Positions 20,632-31,397 of a stretch of DNA of 64,000 nucleotides are shown here, in pieces. This DNA comes from Serratia symbiotica (Periphyllus acericola) (GTDB lineage: Bacteria > Pseudomonadota > Gammaproteobacteria > Enterobacterales > Enterobacteriaceae). Both the position numbers and the translations under genes were made by a program. The notes below the pieces were generated by a model. It did no database searches and was not told where the DNA came from. It saw nothing but the letters and a program-made list of their open reading frames with translations. Numbering within the stretch: position 1 is the first letter of the stretch; each line of letters starts with the position of its first letter. The stretch spans positions 372,001 through 436,000 of the forward strand of contig NZ_OZ026452.1 of assembly GCF_964019515.1 (NCBI RefSeq), written 5' to 3'.

Positions 20632-21531
20632 TCACCCTGTCTCCTTTGAGAATGTCGATGTGTTTTTAACCAGAGCGATAGCGTCCTGGGACGGCACGTT
20701 TTCCCGCTTCCAGTGCGCGACTGCCCAGCTCAATAATAACGACAGGTCAAGATCTTGCCAGCTTTCCGGCAACGGTTGGCATAGAAATTTTAGCGCGGCA
20801 ACCAGCACCGGGCGCGGATCGCCACCGGGCAACACAGGCGCATGATTCTGCTTCGATAGCTTGATGCCATTGACACCCAGCGCCAGAGGCAGATGCAGGT
20901 AAGAGGGCACTGGGAGCTTCAATTGATTATACAGCGCAATCTGATGTACCGTCGGCGCGATCAAATCGGCACCGCGCACGATTTCGGTAACGCCCTGGAA
21001 ATGATCGTCGATCACCACCACCAAATTATAGGCAAACAGCCCATCGCGGCGGCGAATGATAAAGTCCTCGCTGGTTAGCGCCGGATCGGTGCGCTGTTCG
21101 CCCTCCAAACCATCATGAAACGCATAGACCGGGGCGAATTGACGCAAACGGATGGCGGCACCCGGAGGACCGAAATGCAAATCACGGCCATGGCCACCGA
21201 TGTGCTGAATGCGGCTACGCGGACAGGTGCAGTAATAACATAGCCCCTGTTGTTGCAACAGATCCAATGAGGCATGGTAGGTATCATGAGGTTGGGATTG
21301 GTAAATGACGTGACCATCCCAGAAAAGACCATAATGTTCTAATGCAGATAAGATACGGCTGGCAGCACCGGTGACTTCGCGTCGGGGATAGACATCTTCA
21401 ATGCGCACCAACCACTGCCCACATCGGGCGCGGGCTTGGAGGTAGCTTACGAGAGCGGCAATCAGCGAACCAAAATGCAGATCCCCACAGGGCGAGGGGG
21501 CAACGCGCCCCACATAATGACTTTCTTGCAT
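20632..21531 (-). CDS. gluQ: Glutamyl-Q tRNA(Asp) synthetase, zinc site altered
   Basis: GluQ-RS activates glutamate and attaches it to queuosine in the anticodon of tRNA-Asp. It resembles the catalytic half of GluRS. The HIGH-like [12 protein letters not shown] and KMSKS-like [10 protein letters not shown] are present, as is [25 protein letters not shown]. The zinc-site segment reads [21 protein letters not shown]: compared with E. coli, about four residues are missing, including the Tyr and the third Cys of the C-x-C-Y-C ligand set. The 299-residue length is near normal. It is either a modified or an early-decaying enzyme. Start ATG is clear. Confidence 0.88.
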   Translation of the reverse strand: MQESHYVGRVAPSPCGDLHFGSLIAALVSYLQARARCGQWLVRIEDVYPRREVTGAASRILSALEHYGLFWDGHVIYQSQPHDTYHASLDLLQQQGLCYYCTCPRSRIQHIGGHGRDLHFGPPGAAIRLRQFAPVYAFHDGLEGEQRTDPALTSEDFIIRRRDGLFAYNLVVVIDDHFQGVTEIVRGADLIAPTVHQIALYNQLKLPVPSYLHLPLALGVNGIKLSKQNHAPVLPGGDPRPVLVAALKFLCQPLPESWQDLDLSLLLSWAVAHWKRENVPSQDAIALVKNTSTFSKETG

Positions 21532-21752
21532 ATCAGAGATGAAAGGCTCACCCTTTTTCTGTGCGGCGCACGAAACGGTAATCTACTCGTCATATTTCAA
21601 GCTGTGTCGGTGTAGGCTGTGAAAATCACTGACTAAAAAAGCTCATAGGGATGTACGCCTTTGCTGCCTTTATGCCACCAATCATTTAGCGTATACCCGT
21701 CATACTTCAAGTTGACTGTGCGTTAGCTTTCCTCGCTTACTCCAGTCACTAA

Positions 21753-21899
21753 GAACCTGCCCCGTTAGGCTATTTTACTTGCCATTTTGGCCCTGGGCAG
21801 TACTCACCCTCCTTAAGTACTGCGTGTACGCTGCGGTTGTTGCGCGCTGTCCCTTTGCAAACTGGCTGCAATAATAATGTACGCCTACTGGGATAGGCT
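21753..21899. repeat. Repeat family B (MITE-like), copy 3, nested in A
   Basis: About 147 bp with ends gaacctgccccgttaggc and gcctactgggataggc and interior ttacttgccattttggccctgggcag...gctgcggttgttgcgcgctgtccc. Nesting inside repeat A shows that B inserted later, which fits a mobile element. Confidence 0.72.
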
Positions 21900-21916
21900 G
21901 ATTCTGGGGTAGGCAC

Positions 21917-21964
21917 CTGGGCCGCAGAATAAACCTTATGGATGAGGTTTATTCTGCGGCCCAG
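21917..21964. other. Perfect 20-bp inverted repeat hairpin
   Basis: Within repeat A copy 3, 20 bases starting ctgggccgcagaat are perfectly complementary to the 20 bases after an 8-base loop (tatggatg). Copy 2 keeps only part of this palindrome. It follows the A3 orientation and has no T-tract directly after it, so it is not a classic terminator. Confidence 0.8.
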
Positions 21965-22059
21965 AGCAGGCGCGGTTCAAATTGCTTCCTCTTCCTGACC
22001 GAATTGTCGCTTCGTTGGCGCTTTACTGCAACTCGGATTATTTAGGGTATATAACTTTA

Positions 22060-22515
22060 TTAGCCAGCCATCTGTTTCTCGCGGATTTCTGCCAAGGTCT
22101 TGCAGTCAATGCATAAATCAGCGGTCGGACGCGCTTCAAGGCGGCGAATGCCAATTTCCACGCGGCAGGATTCACAGTAGCCGAAATCTTCGTCTTCCAC
22201 TTTCTTCAGCGTTTTCTCGATCTTTTTGATCAGTTTGCGTTCACGGTCACGGTTACGCAGTTCGAGACTGAACTCTTCTTCCTGCGCGGCCCGGTCCACC
22301 GGGTCAGGGAAGTTGGCAGCTTCGTCTTGCATATACGATACAGTACGCCCCACTTCTTCTCTAAGCTGATTACGCCATGCTTCAAGAATACGCCTGAAAT
22401 GCGACAACTGGGCGTCGTTCATGTACTCTTCGCCTGGTTTCTCTTGGTATGGCTCAACCCCAGCGATGGCGAGAATGCTCAAGGAAGAGGTTTTACGGTT
22501 TTGCCCTTCTTGCAT
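22060..22515 (-). CDS. dksA: RNA polymerase-binding transcription factor DksA
   Basis: This 151-residue protein is nearly identical to E. coli DksA, which inserts a coiled coil into the RNA polymerase secondary channel and, with ppGpp, controls rRNA and amino-acid promoters. The coiled-coil tip has the DxxDxA residues ([21 protein letters not shown]). The zinc finger is C-x2-C...C-x2-C in [17 protein letters not shown] and [12 protein letters not shown]. The E. coli Gly after the second Cys is Arg here. Retention in an otherwise decaying region indicates selection. Confidence 0.97.
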   Translation of the reverse strand: MQEGQNRKTSSLSILAIAGVEPYQEKPGEEYMNDAQLSHFRRILEAWRNQLREEVGRTVSYMQDEAANFPDPVDRAAQEEEFSLELRNRDRERKLIKKIEKTLKKVEDEDFGYCESCRVEIGIRRLEARPTADLCIDCKTLAEIREKQMAG

Positions 22516-22695
22516 GTTGCTTCTCCTACATACAATAAATACGCGCTCGCGCTATTGAATCCCCAATACGGGGAAAAACAGGCCGCTATAAATAACAGAA
22601 GGAAGGTAGGTTGGCAATTATTCCTATCACCCTCTTGACAATGCTGTGAAAGGAGACGTACTTGACGATATGCTAATCGGTTGTCAACTTCATGT

Positions 22696-23412
22696 TTAAC
22701 TGCTGCTATCGATAAAAAACGGTAACTTATTGTACAGAGATATACCGTCAGGTGATAATTTAGCGCCATAACAAATGACTTCGACTCCCAATTTATGCAC
22801 TTGTGCCAACAATGCCGCATAACGTGCATCTATGTGATGTGCAGGTATGACTTGTTCAATACCACTGTGCAACACGGCAAAGAACAACACTGCCCTTTGA
22901 CCACGTTCAATCACGCTGAATAACTCACGCAGGTGTTTTTGCCCTCTTAGCGTTACCGCATCAGGAAAATACCCACATTGTTGTTGCAGCAATGTCACTG
23001 ACTTCACTTCAATATAGCAGTCAACCCGGTTTTCTGCCTGTAATAACAAATCGATACGGCTATTCTCACTGCCGTATTTCACCTCGCCGCATATTTTACT
23101 GTAATCAAATAATTCATTGATTAAATTCTGTTCAATGGCTTCACGCACCAGAGTGTTAGCACGCAGCGTATTGATGCAAATCCAATCACCCTGTTGGGTA
23201 TGCGTTAGCTCCCAACTGTGGGCGTATTTGCGCTTGGGGTTGTCCGAAGTGAAATACCAGACAATATCACCCGGCGTGGCGCAACCGGTCATGGCACCGG
23301 TATTGGCACAGTGCAGTGTCAACGTTTTCCCTTCTGGGGTAATGACATCAGCCAGAAAGCGTTTGTAACGCTTAATCAGCGTGGCGCAACGTAGCGGCGG
23401 GGTAAAAATCAT
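22696..23412 (-). CDS. sfsA: DNA-binding sugar fermentation stimulation protein homologue SfsA
   Basis: This 238-residue protein matches SfsA from [23 protein letters not shown] through [40 protein letters not shown] and [18 protein letters not shown]. SfsA has an OB-like N-terminal part and a nuclease-like fold with the E-V-K motif; its precise role is unsettled, with early reports of maltose gene regulation. The ATG overlaps the stop of the thpR remnant (ATGA). Upstream in-frame codons to 23475 belong to thpR in another frame and are not used. It appears intact. Confidence 0.92.
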   Translation of the reverse strand: MIFTPPLRCATLIKRYKRFLADVITPEGKTLTLHCANTGAMTGCATPGDIVWYFTSDNPKRKYAHSWELTHTQQGDWICINTLRANTLVREAIEQNLINELFDYSKICGEVKYGSENSRIDLLLQAENRVDCYIEVKSVTLLQQQCGYFPDAVTLRGQKHLRELFSVIERGQRAVLFFAVLHSGIEQVIPAHHIDARYAALLAQVHKLGVEVICYGAKLSPDGISLYNKLPFFIDSSS

Positions 23413-23564
23413 CCGGCTGCCTGATGAGCCAAAGCCCATTGTTCGAACGGGGGAGAACCGTTGACAAAAAACCACTGATATAAGGAAAAGGTTGCGGCAC
23501 GCAAGCTCATCACCTGCTGCGGCAGTGCTTCAGACAAGAGCAAAGCGAAAAACACGTTGGACAT
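23409..23564 (-). pseudogene. thpR: RNA 2',3'-cyclic phosphodiesterase ThpR, miniature remnant
   Basis: The 51-codon frame fuses an N-terminal piece ([27 protein letters not shown]) to the C-terminal end ([14 protein letters not shown]). Both HxT catalytic motifs of the 2H phosphoesterase fold lie in the missing middle. The position between sfsA and hrpB matches E. coli ligT/thpR. The frame stays open and its stop overlaps the sfsA start, which may preserve translational coupling. Confidence 0.72.
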
Positions 23565-23620
23565 AGCTACTCAATTAAATAATGAAATACTGGGTGTAAT
23601 GCTACAATGTACGCCGTTTA

Positions 23621-25562
23621 ATGTTAACCACCACGGAGAATTCTGTATCTTCACTGCCAGTCAGCGCGGTACTGGATGAATTGCTCACTGCGCTACACTC
23701 TGCTACGCAGGTGTTACTGCATGCCCCGACCAGTGCTGGCAAATCCACTTGGCTGCCGCTGCAAATCCTGGCCAACGCCGGATTGCCAGGCCGTATAATC
23801 ATGCTGGAGCCACGGCGGCTAGCGGCGAAAAACGTTGCCTACCGGTTGGCACAACATTTTGGTGAAAAACCTGGCCAAACGGCGGGTTACCGTATGCGCG
23901 CAGAAAGTAAAAGTGGGCCTCAGACCCGGCTAAAGGTGGTGACTGAAGGCATTCTCACCCGCCTGCTACAACAGGATGCTGAACTGCCGGGCGTCTCACT
24001 GGTGATCCTCGACGAGTTCCATGAACGCAGCCTACAGGCTGATCTGGCGTTGGTGCTGATGCTCGATGTACAGCAGGGGCTGCGCGATGATCTGAAAATG
24101 TTGATCATGTCGGCGACCTTGGATAACGCCCGGCTGGTGTAACTGCTGCCAACAGCATCGGCCGTGGTCTCCGCAGGGCGCAGTTTTCCGGTTGATCGCC
24201 AGTACCCACTGCTGGTTAGCTATAAACGGTTGGAAGACGGTGCGGCGGCGGCAGTAAAGCGCTTGTTGGCTGAACAACCTGGCTCACTGCTGTTGTTTCT
24301 GCCGGGGGTGGCGGAAATCCACCGAGTATTGGAACGCCTCAACGGAGAGGTACCCGGTTATACCGATGTATGGCGCGTTGCCGTTGGCGCAGCAACAGCG
24401 AGCGATCCAACCGGCAGCGGCCGGTCGGCGCAAGGTGGTGCTGGCAACTAACATCGCCGAGACCAGCCTGACGATCGAAGGCATCCGGCTGGTGGGGTGG
24501 ATAGCGGTCTGGAACCGGGTATTTGCTGGCACCTGTTTGCCAAAGAGCAGGCGGAACGCGCTGCCGAACAGGCATCACCGGAGATCTTGCACAACGATCT
24601 CGCCAGTTTCTGGCATGAGCTGCTGCAATGGGGCTGCCATGATGCGGCTCAATGGACCTGGCTCGATTGGCCGCCAGCAGCGGCGTTGGCATCGGCTAAA
24701 GTATTGCTACGCCAGTTGGTGGGTGCCACCAACGACAGTGATAAATTAACCGCTCAGGGGCGGCAGATGGCCGCACTGGGATGTGAACCTCGTTTGGCGG
24801 CGATGCTGACTGCCTGGGCGATGTTGGGTGCCGATGGTCTGGCTACAGCGGCAGCATTGGCTGCCCTGCTGGAAGAGCAACCGCGTAGCGGGCAAAAGGA
24901 CATTGGCTATTGGCTGAGCCACCCAAAGCCGCACTGGCAGCGCCGCGCCGGTCAGTTTTCCCGGCGCTTTTCGCAGCGGCCGGGACAGCTCGACATGAGT
25001 TTGGCTGCACGCCTGCTGGCACATGGATTTGCCGATCGCATCGATCAGCGGCGTGGCAAGGATGATCGCTACCTGTTAGCCAACGGCATTGGGGCAGCGA
25101 TGGATCTGGATGAAGCATTGTCGCGTGCGTCCTGGCTGATAATTCCCCGTTTGCTGCACAGTGATAACAGCCCGGATGCGCGCCTTATGTTCGCGCTGCC
25201 GGTGAAGGTGGAAGCATTGGTGGCACAACTGCCGGCTATAGTGTCACAGCAAACGACTGTGGCATGGGACGAAGAAAAGGGTAGGCTGCGTGCCTGGAAA
25301 CGCCAGCAGATTGGCAGCCTGACGCTATGCGCCCAGCTGCTGGCTAAACCGGCGGATGAGGCGCTACAGCAAGCGCTGATCGATTGGGTCCGTGCACAGG
25401 GGCTGGCGGTGCTTCACTGGGATACCGCCGCCAACAGCTAGGGCGACGATTGCAGTGCGCGCAAAGCTGCCTACCGGTGGCCAACGGAGCTTTGCTGGAT
25501 GGGCTGGAACAATATCTGCTGCCATCGCTGAACGGCGTGCGCGACTTGCGTGGGTTACAGAA
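23621..25562 (+). pseudogene. hrpB: ATP-dependent helicase HrpB, broken
   Basis: HrpB is a DEAH-type helicase of unclear biological role. The N-terminus is readable with Walker A APTSAGKSTWLP, EPRRLAAKNV, TEGILTRLL, the Walker B box DEFHERSLQADLAL and MSATLD. A TAA follows LDNARLV, then SAGRSFPVDRQY to [13 protein letters not shown], a frameshift, and [17 protein letters not shown]. An internal deletion then removes motifs V-VI (including QRAGRAGR) and joins [19 protein letters not shown]. The C-terminal part stays open to a stop at TAANS, with a further frameshifted piece up to the IS. The last 150 or so residues are gone. Confidence 0.93.
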
Positions 25563-26611
25563 GTTGTTGAATAAATCGGATTTTGAATAAGGAGTCCCGT
25601 GAATGGGCAGCTTTCAGGCAAGGCGTACACTTTCTGGCATACCGGCGAGCGTCATCTTGTTTAATGCACAGATCATGGCCAGCGCCTCTGCAACTTGCCC
25701 ATCATAATCTCGCAGCGACAGGTGACCACCAAATAGCTGTTTTACTCTGTACCTCGCTGTTGCCGCTATCGAACGTCGGTGGTAGCCTGTGATACTTTTT
25801 CACCGTGTGTTGTCTCCGGTAACGCGCTGGTTCGCCACCGCTTGATTTCGTTCTGCATACTGCCGACCAATAACGGGCTCGCTTCTCGGCGGTATTAACA
25901 CCTTGAGCTTATTGCCCCTTAACTCATCATCACACACTCGCGTATCCTAAGCCCGATCCGCCGAGGCGACTTTGATGTTACGGTACCTCTGGCGGATAAG
26001 ACCTGGGAAAGCTTCGGTATCGGTGACATTGCTCAAGGAAAGGTCAGCACAGATGACCTCATGTGTTTCTATATCTACGGCCAAATGTAATTTTCGCCAG
26101 ATAAGCCGTTTTTCCTGACCGTGTTTTTTTGCTATCCACTCCCCTTCACCCAACACATTGAGCCCGCTAGAGTCGATAACGAGGTGCGCAATTTCACCTG
26201 GCGTTGGGGTTTTAAACGGGACATGGCCGGACTTCTCCCGCTTACTGATGCAGGTGTCGTCCGGGCAGTTCAACGGCACTTTGATCAGTGTGACAATGGA
26301 GTCGACGAAGCCCTGGATGGCGTGAAGTGTCAGGCCGAAAATCCGTTTCAGCATCAATACGCTGGTGATTGCCATATCGGAATAATGTTGTCGGCGACCA
26401 CGCAGAGAAGGTTTTGCCTCGCAGTACCAAGCGTGAAGTGCCGTTTCATCCACCGAGAAGGTGAGTGAACCCCGAGTGATAAGGGCGTTGTTGTAAGCCT
26501 TCCAGTTGGTGATGTTGAACTTTTGCTGGGCCACGGAATGTCGCTATGTTGACAGAAGGAGAGTGATCTGATCCTCGTCCAGGCCAAAAGTTCGATTTAT
26601 TCAACAACGCC
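25562..26611 (-). mobile_element. IS903-like element copy 4, nearly complete
   Basis: The left terminal repeat is at the high end; the right end (ttgttgaataaatcggatttt) has altered outermost bases. The transposase starts at GTG (AQQKFNITNWKAYNN), keeps Asp121 and Asp193, and stops at codon 196 (TAG for Tyr). Downstream the frame also has small deletions near the LIPP block, and codon 259 is Ala. Flanks (hrpB end and speA middle) share no 9-bp duplication, so this copy marks a rearrangement rather than a simple insertion. Confidence 0.92.
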
Positions 26612-27567
26612 TATTGAGTCCTTGGTTAACTCCGGAGAACCGCTGGGGCTGGAAGCCGGTTCCAAATCCGAACTGATGGCGGTACTGGCGCATATGGTTA
26701 TGGCCCGGTCAATGATCGTTTGCAATTGTTACAAAGACCGCGAATATATTCGTCTGGCGCTGATCGCTCAGAAGTTGGGCCACAACAAAGTGTACCTAGT
26801 GATCGAGAAAATATCCGAGATCAACATGGTGCTGGAAGAAGCCGAACGGCTGGGCGTGATGCCACGTCTCGGTGTGCGTGCGCGTCTGGTGTCGAAGGGT
26901 TCCGGCAAATGGCAATCAAGCGGTGGCGAAAAATCCAAGTTTGGCCTGGTTGCCGTGCAGGTACTGACGTTGGTAGAGACCCTGCGCGCAGCGTGCCACC
27001 TCGACAGCTTGCAACTGCTGCACTTTCACCTGGGTTCGCAATTGACCAACATTCGCGATATCACTATCGGCGTGCGTGAATCGGTGCGTTTCTACGTTGA
27101 ACTGCACAAGCTGGGCGTCAATATTCAGTATTTCGATGTGGGTTGTGGTTTGTGCGTCGATTATGAAAGAAAATGTTCGCAGTCTGACTGTTCGGTGAAC
27201 TATAGCCTGAACGAATTCGCCAACAGCTTGATTTGTGGTATCGGTAACGCTTGTAACAAGCACAGCCTGCTGCATCCGACGGTAATCACTGAATCCGGCC
27301 GTGCTATGACCGCGTACCATGTGTCATTGGTGTCAAACATGTTCGGCGTAGAGCGCCATGAGTTCAGCGAGCTTCTGCCACCGGCGGAAGACGCGACGCG
27401 CGTGCTAGAAAGCATGTGGAAAACCTGGTTGGAAATGAACCAGCCAGAGAATCGTCGCTCGCTGCGCGCATGGCTGCATGCCAGCCTGATGGATCTGCAT
27501 GACGTGCACACCCAATACACTCAGGTCACGCTGGATCCGGCCAAACGCGCTTCTAGTGAGCATCTTT
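26612..27567 (+). pseudogene. speA: Biosynthetic arginine decarboxylase, internal fragment
   Basis: SpeA converts arginine to agmatine on the way to putrescine. The open frame covers roughly residues 140-430 of about 630, from [21 protein letters not shown] through [19 protein letters not shown] and [13 protein letters not shown] to [12 protein letters not shown]. Both ends are cut, by the IS903-like element on the left and the IS200/IS605 element on the right. The PLP-phosphate glycine loop, GGGLGVDYEG in E. coli, reads [10 protein letters not shown] here. The Lys that binds PLP lies in the lost N-terminus. It cannot be active. Confidence 0.94.
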
Positions 27568-27646
27568 GACATCCTCTCCGGCCTAAAGGACGGGGATTCC
27601 TACAGCGTTCAGACCGAAAGCTGACTCGCCTGGGTGGGTTCCTGCT

Positions 27647-28652
27647 TTAACGGGCGGGGTCTGACTGCACTATCCCTCCATTGGCGTTCGTGGTGTATCC
27701 ACATATCTGACACACAAATTTACTTTGCGACAGGCGGTTTTCTTTCGCTGTATGACCGCAGCATGCACCCCGCTGGCTGGTATATGCCGCAGATACTGCT
27801 AGTACCTGTGCTCTTCGCCAGAGCTGCTTGTACTCAAGTTGACGACGCATTTCATACCATCCCTGACCAGTATCGAGCGGTTTAAGCCTGATCTAGCTCT
27901 GACGTTTCGCCCGTGCTGCTCTGCCGTGCCTGTTGCCGACTTTGACATGTTACTGACCTTCAAGTCTTCAATGACGATCATTGCGTGGTTTTTGCAGATT
28001 TCACTGGTGATTTTATGAAGGTAGTCGCGCCGAATATTGGCAATGTGCGAGTGTAGATGCTGGATTTTTCGCTTATGTTTCTGCCAGTTGGCGCTGAATT
28101 TTACCTTTCTGCTTAACTGACGCTGAAGTATTGCCAGCTTGTGCTGGCTTGTTTTGAAGCTGTTGACGGGCGGGTATACCGTGCCATCTGAAAGCGTAGC
28201 GAGTTTGGTGACTCCGGCATCCACTCCGACCATTGACGCTGAGTTATGAACGGGTTCAGTAACTTCGTATGCTGTCTGGATGCTGACGTACCATTTGCTG
28301 CATGACTGGCTGATGGTGACATTTTTCACTTCACCTATAATTTCGCGGCTGTTGCGGTAGCGTATCCATCCCAACTTTGGCAACGATATACGACTATTGG
28401 CTTGATTGAGCTTCACACCTTGTGGGTAGCGCAATGCACCATTCTGCACGCGTTTTTTTAAACGGGGGAATGCTGCACGCTTCTGGAAGAAATTATTGTA
28501 GCCGCGCTCTAAATCTTTCAGTGACTGCTGCAACGTCTGCAATGGAGATTCTTTAAGCCATTGTGTTTCAGGATCGGATTTCCAATTAATGAGCCATGAG
28601 GTCATTTTCGTATTGGTCTTAACTGAAATTTGAAGGCTTGAAGTCGTTTCAT
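27647..28652 (-). pseudogene. tnpB: TnpB (RNA-guided nuclease of IS605), inactivated
   Basis: TnpB uses an RNA from the element's end to cut DNA and is the ancestor of Cas12. The start reads MKRLQAFKFQLRP, then about 45 residues are missing with a frameshift before SDPETQWLKESPLQTLQQSLKDLERGYNNFF. RuvC-I Asp (VGVDAGVTKLATLSDG) and RuvC-II Glu (VIEDLKVSNMSKSA) remain. After a second frameshift near RSILVRD, the zinc finger reads TSQRGACCGH (first Cys now Gly) and CQICGYTTNANGG, where the RuvC-III Asp is Asn. Several independent lesions make activity implausible. Confidence 0.88.
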
Positions 28653-28674
28653 TATCACTATTATACTTTGGTCT

Positions 28675-29076
28675 ATGACAAAAGAAACCGATATTTGCCG
28701 AGGAAGACACTGCATTTTCCTGATGCATGTTCACTTGGTATTCGTTGCCAAGTATCGACGAAAAATATCTGATCAGGATGCCATAGAAAAGCTGCGCTGC
28801 TACTTTTCTAGCGTATGTGCTGACTTTGATGTTGAGCTGGTCGAGATGGATGGTGAATGCGATCACGTGCATTTGCTGATTAACTACCCGCCAAAGCTGG
28901 CAATATCAAACTTGGTCAACAGTCTTAAAGGCGTTTCTAGCAGACTGCTTTGCCGTGACCTCCCCGACATAGCCCAGCGCTATTACTACAAAGGTGTTCT
29001 GTAGACACCGAGTTATTTTGCAAGTAGTTGCAGTGGTGCGCCGATATCGATCATACGGCAATACATTGAGCAATAG
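28675..29076 (+). pseudogene. tnpA: TnpA Y1 transposase of IS200/IS605, one nonsense codon
   Basis: This HUH single-strand transposase reads CIFLMHVHLVFVAKYRRK, the metal-binding DHVHLLINYPPK (His-Val-His) and the catalytic Tyr in ISIIRQYIEQ. A TAG interrupts KGVL-stop-TPSYF; the related fragment at 52651 has TGG (Trp) there. Without the stop the protein would be 133 residues. The truncated product lacks the nucleophilic tyrosine, so it is dead. Confidence 0.9.
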
Positions 29077-29422
29077 CAAACACCCAGTTAGTCGGAAAAC
29101 CGCGCCTTATATCCTCGCCATTAAGGACGGGGCTTTACGGCGCACCAGGTAAATCCTTTTAGTGGACGCCCGCTGCCCGTCAAGCTCCTGATGCCTAACC
29201 TGCATGGGGTGTTTGGCACAAATTGTTTTCATCTTGAAAGTAATCGGCAGATAACGCCTGGGTAAGCGAGGCTGCAGATATGTGCCAGCAAGGCATTCTG
29301 TGCGGGCAAGCATAGAGAGAAGATCTCACTTAATTGGTGCACAAATTCGTTCACCTCTCTCTGTGCCTATCCCGTTTTCTGGAAACTAAATCGGAGTTTT
29401 TTATTTTCGCTGACAATGAGCC

Positions 29423-31243
<1,821 letters not shown>

Positions 31244-31397
31244 AAGACGGTTCCACACTTAAGAGTATTTGGGTTGGTGTCGGTCGGCGAAACCGCCAAC
31301 AATAGCATTTGGGTATTTTTGTTATTGCCGCGCCCCACTATGGCGGCATATTGCAGGGCTATGCCCTCGCATTTATCAGCACTTAAGCAGTTGGTGT

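Larger units (their letters stand above)
21691..22053. repeat. Repeat family A, copy 3, with nested family B element
   Basis: The left end gtatacccgtcatacttcaag and right end gattatttagggtatata match copy 2. It is interrupted after ccagtcact by a complete family B element. A further partial A-like start lies at about 21588 (tcatatttcaagctgtgtcgg). This fills the gluQ-dksA gap; no gene was seen here. Confidence 0.65.
27570..29150. mobile_element. IS200/IS605-family element with divergent tnpB and tnpA, decayed
   Basis: An element of about 1.6 kb bounded by subterminal hairpin-forming ends (catcctctccggcctaaagg and the tail with cattaaggacggggctttac). tnpB is on the minus strand and tnpA on the plus strand, starting 22 bp apart. 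No terminal inverted repeats or target duplication are expected in this family. Both genes are broken. It interrupts speA and its far side abuts the region downstream of rpoD. Confidence 0.85.

Noticed and set aside
27560..29150. A functional TnpB-guide RNA system
   Set aside because: tnpB has deletions, frameshifts and lost catalytic and zinc residues, and tnpA has a stop before its catalytic Tyr.
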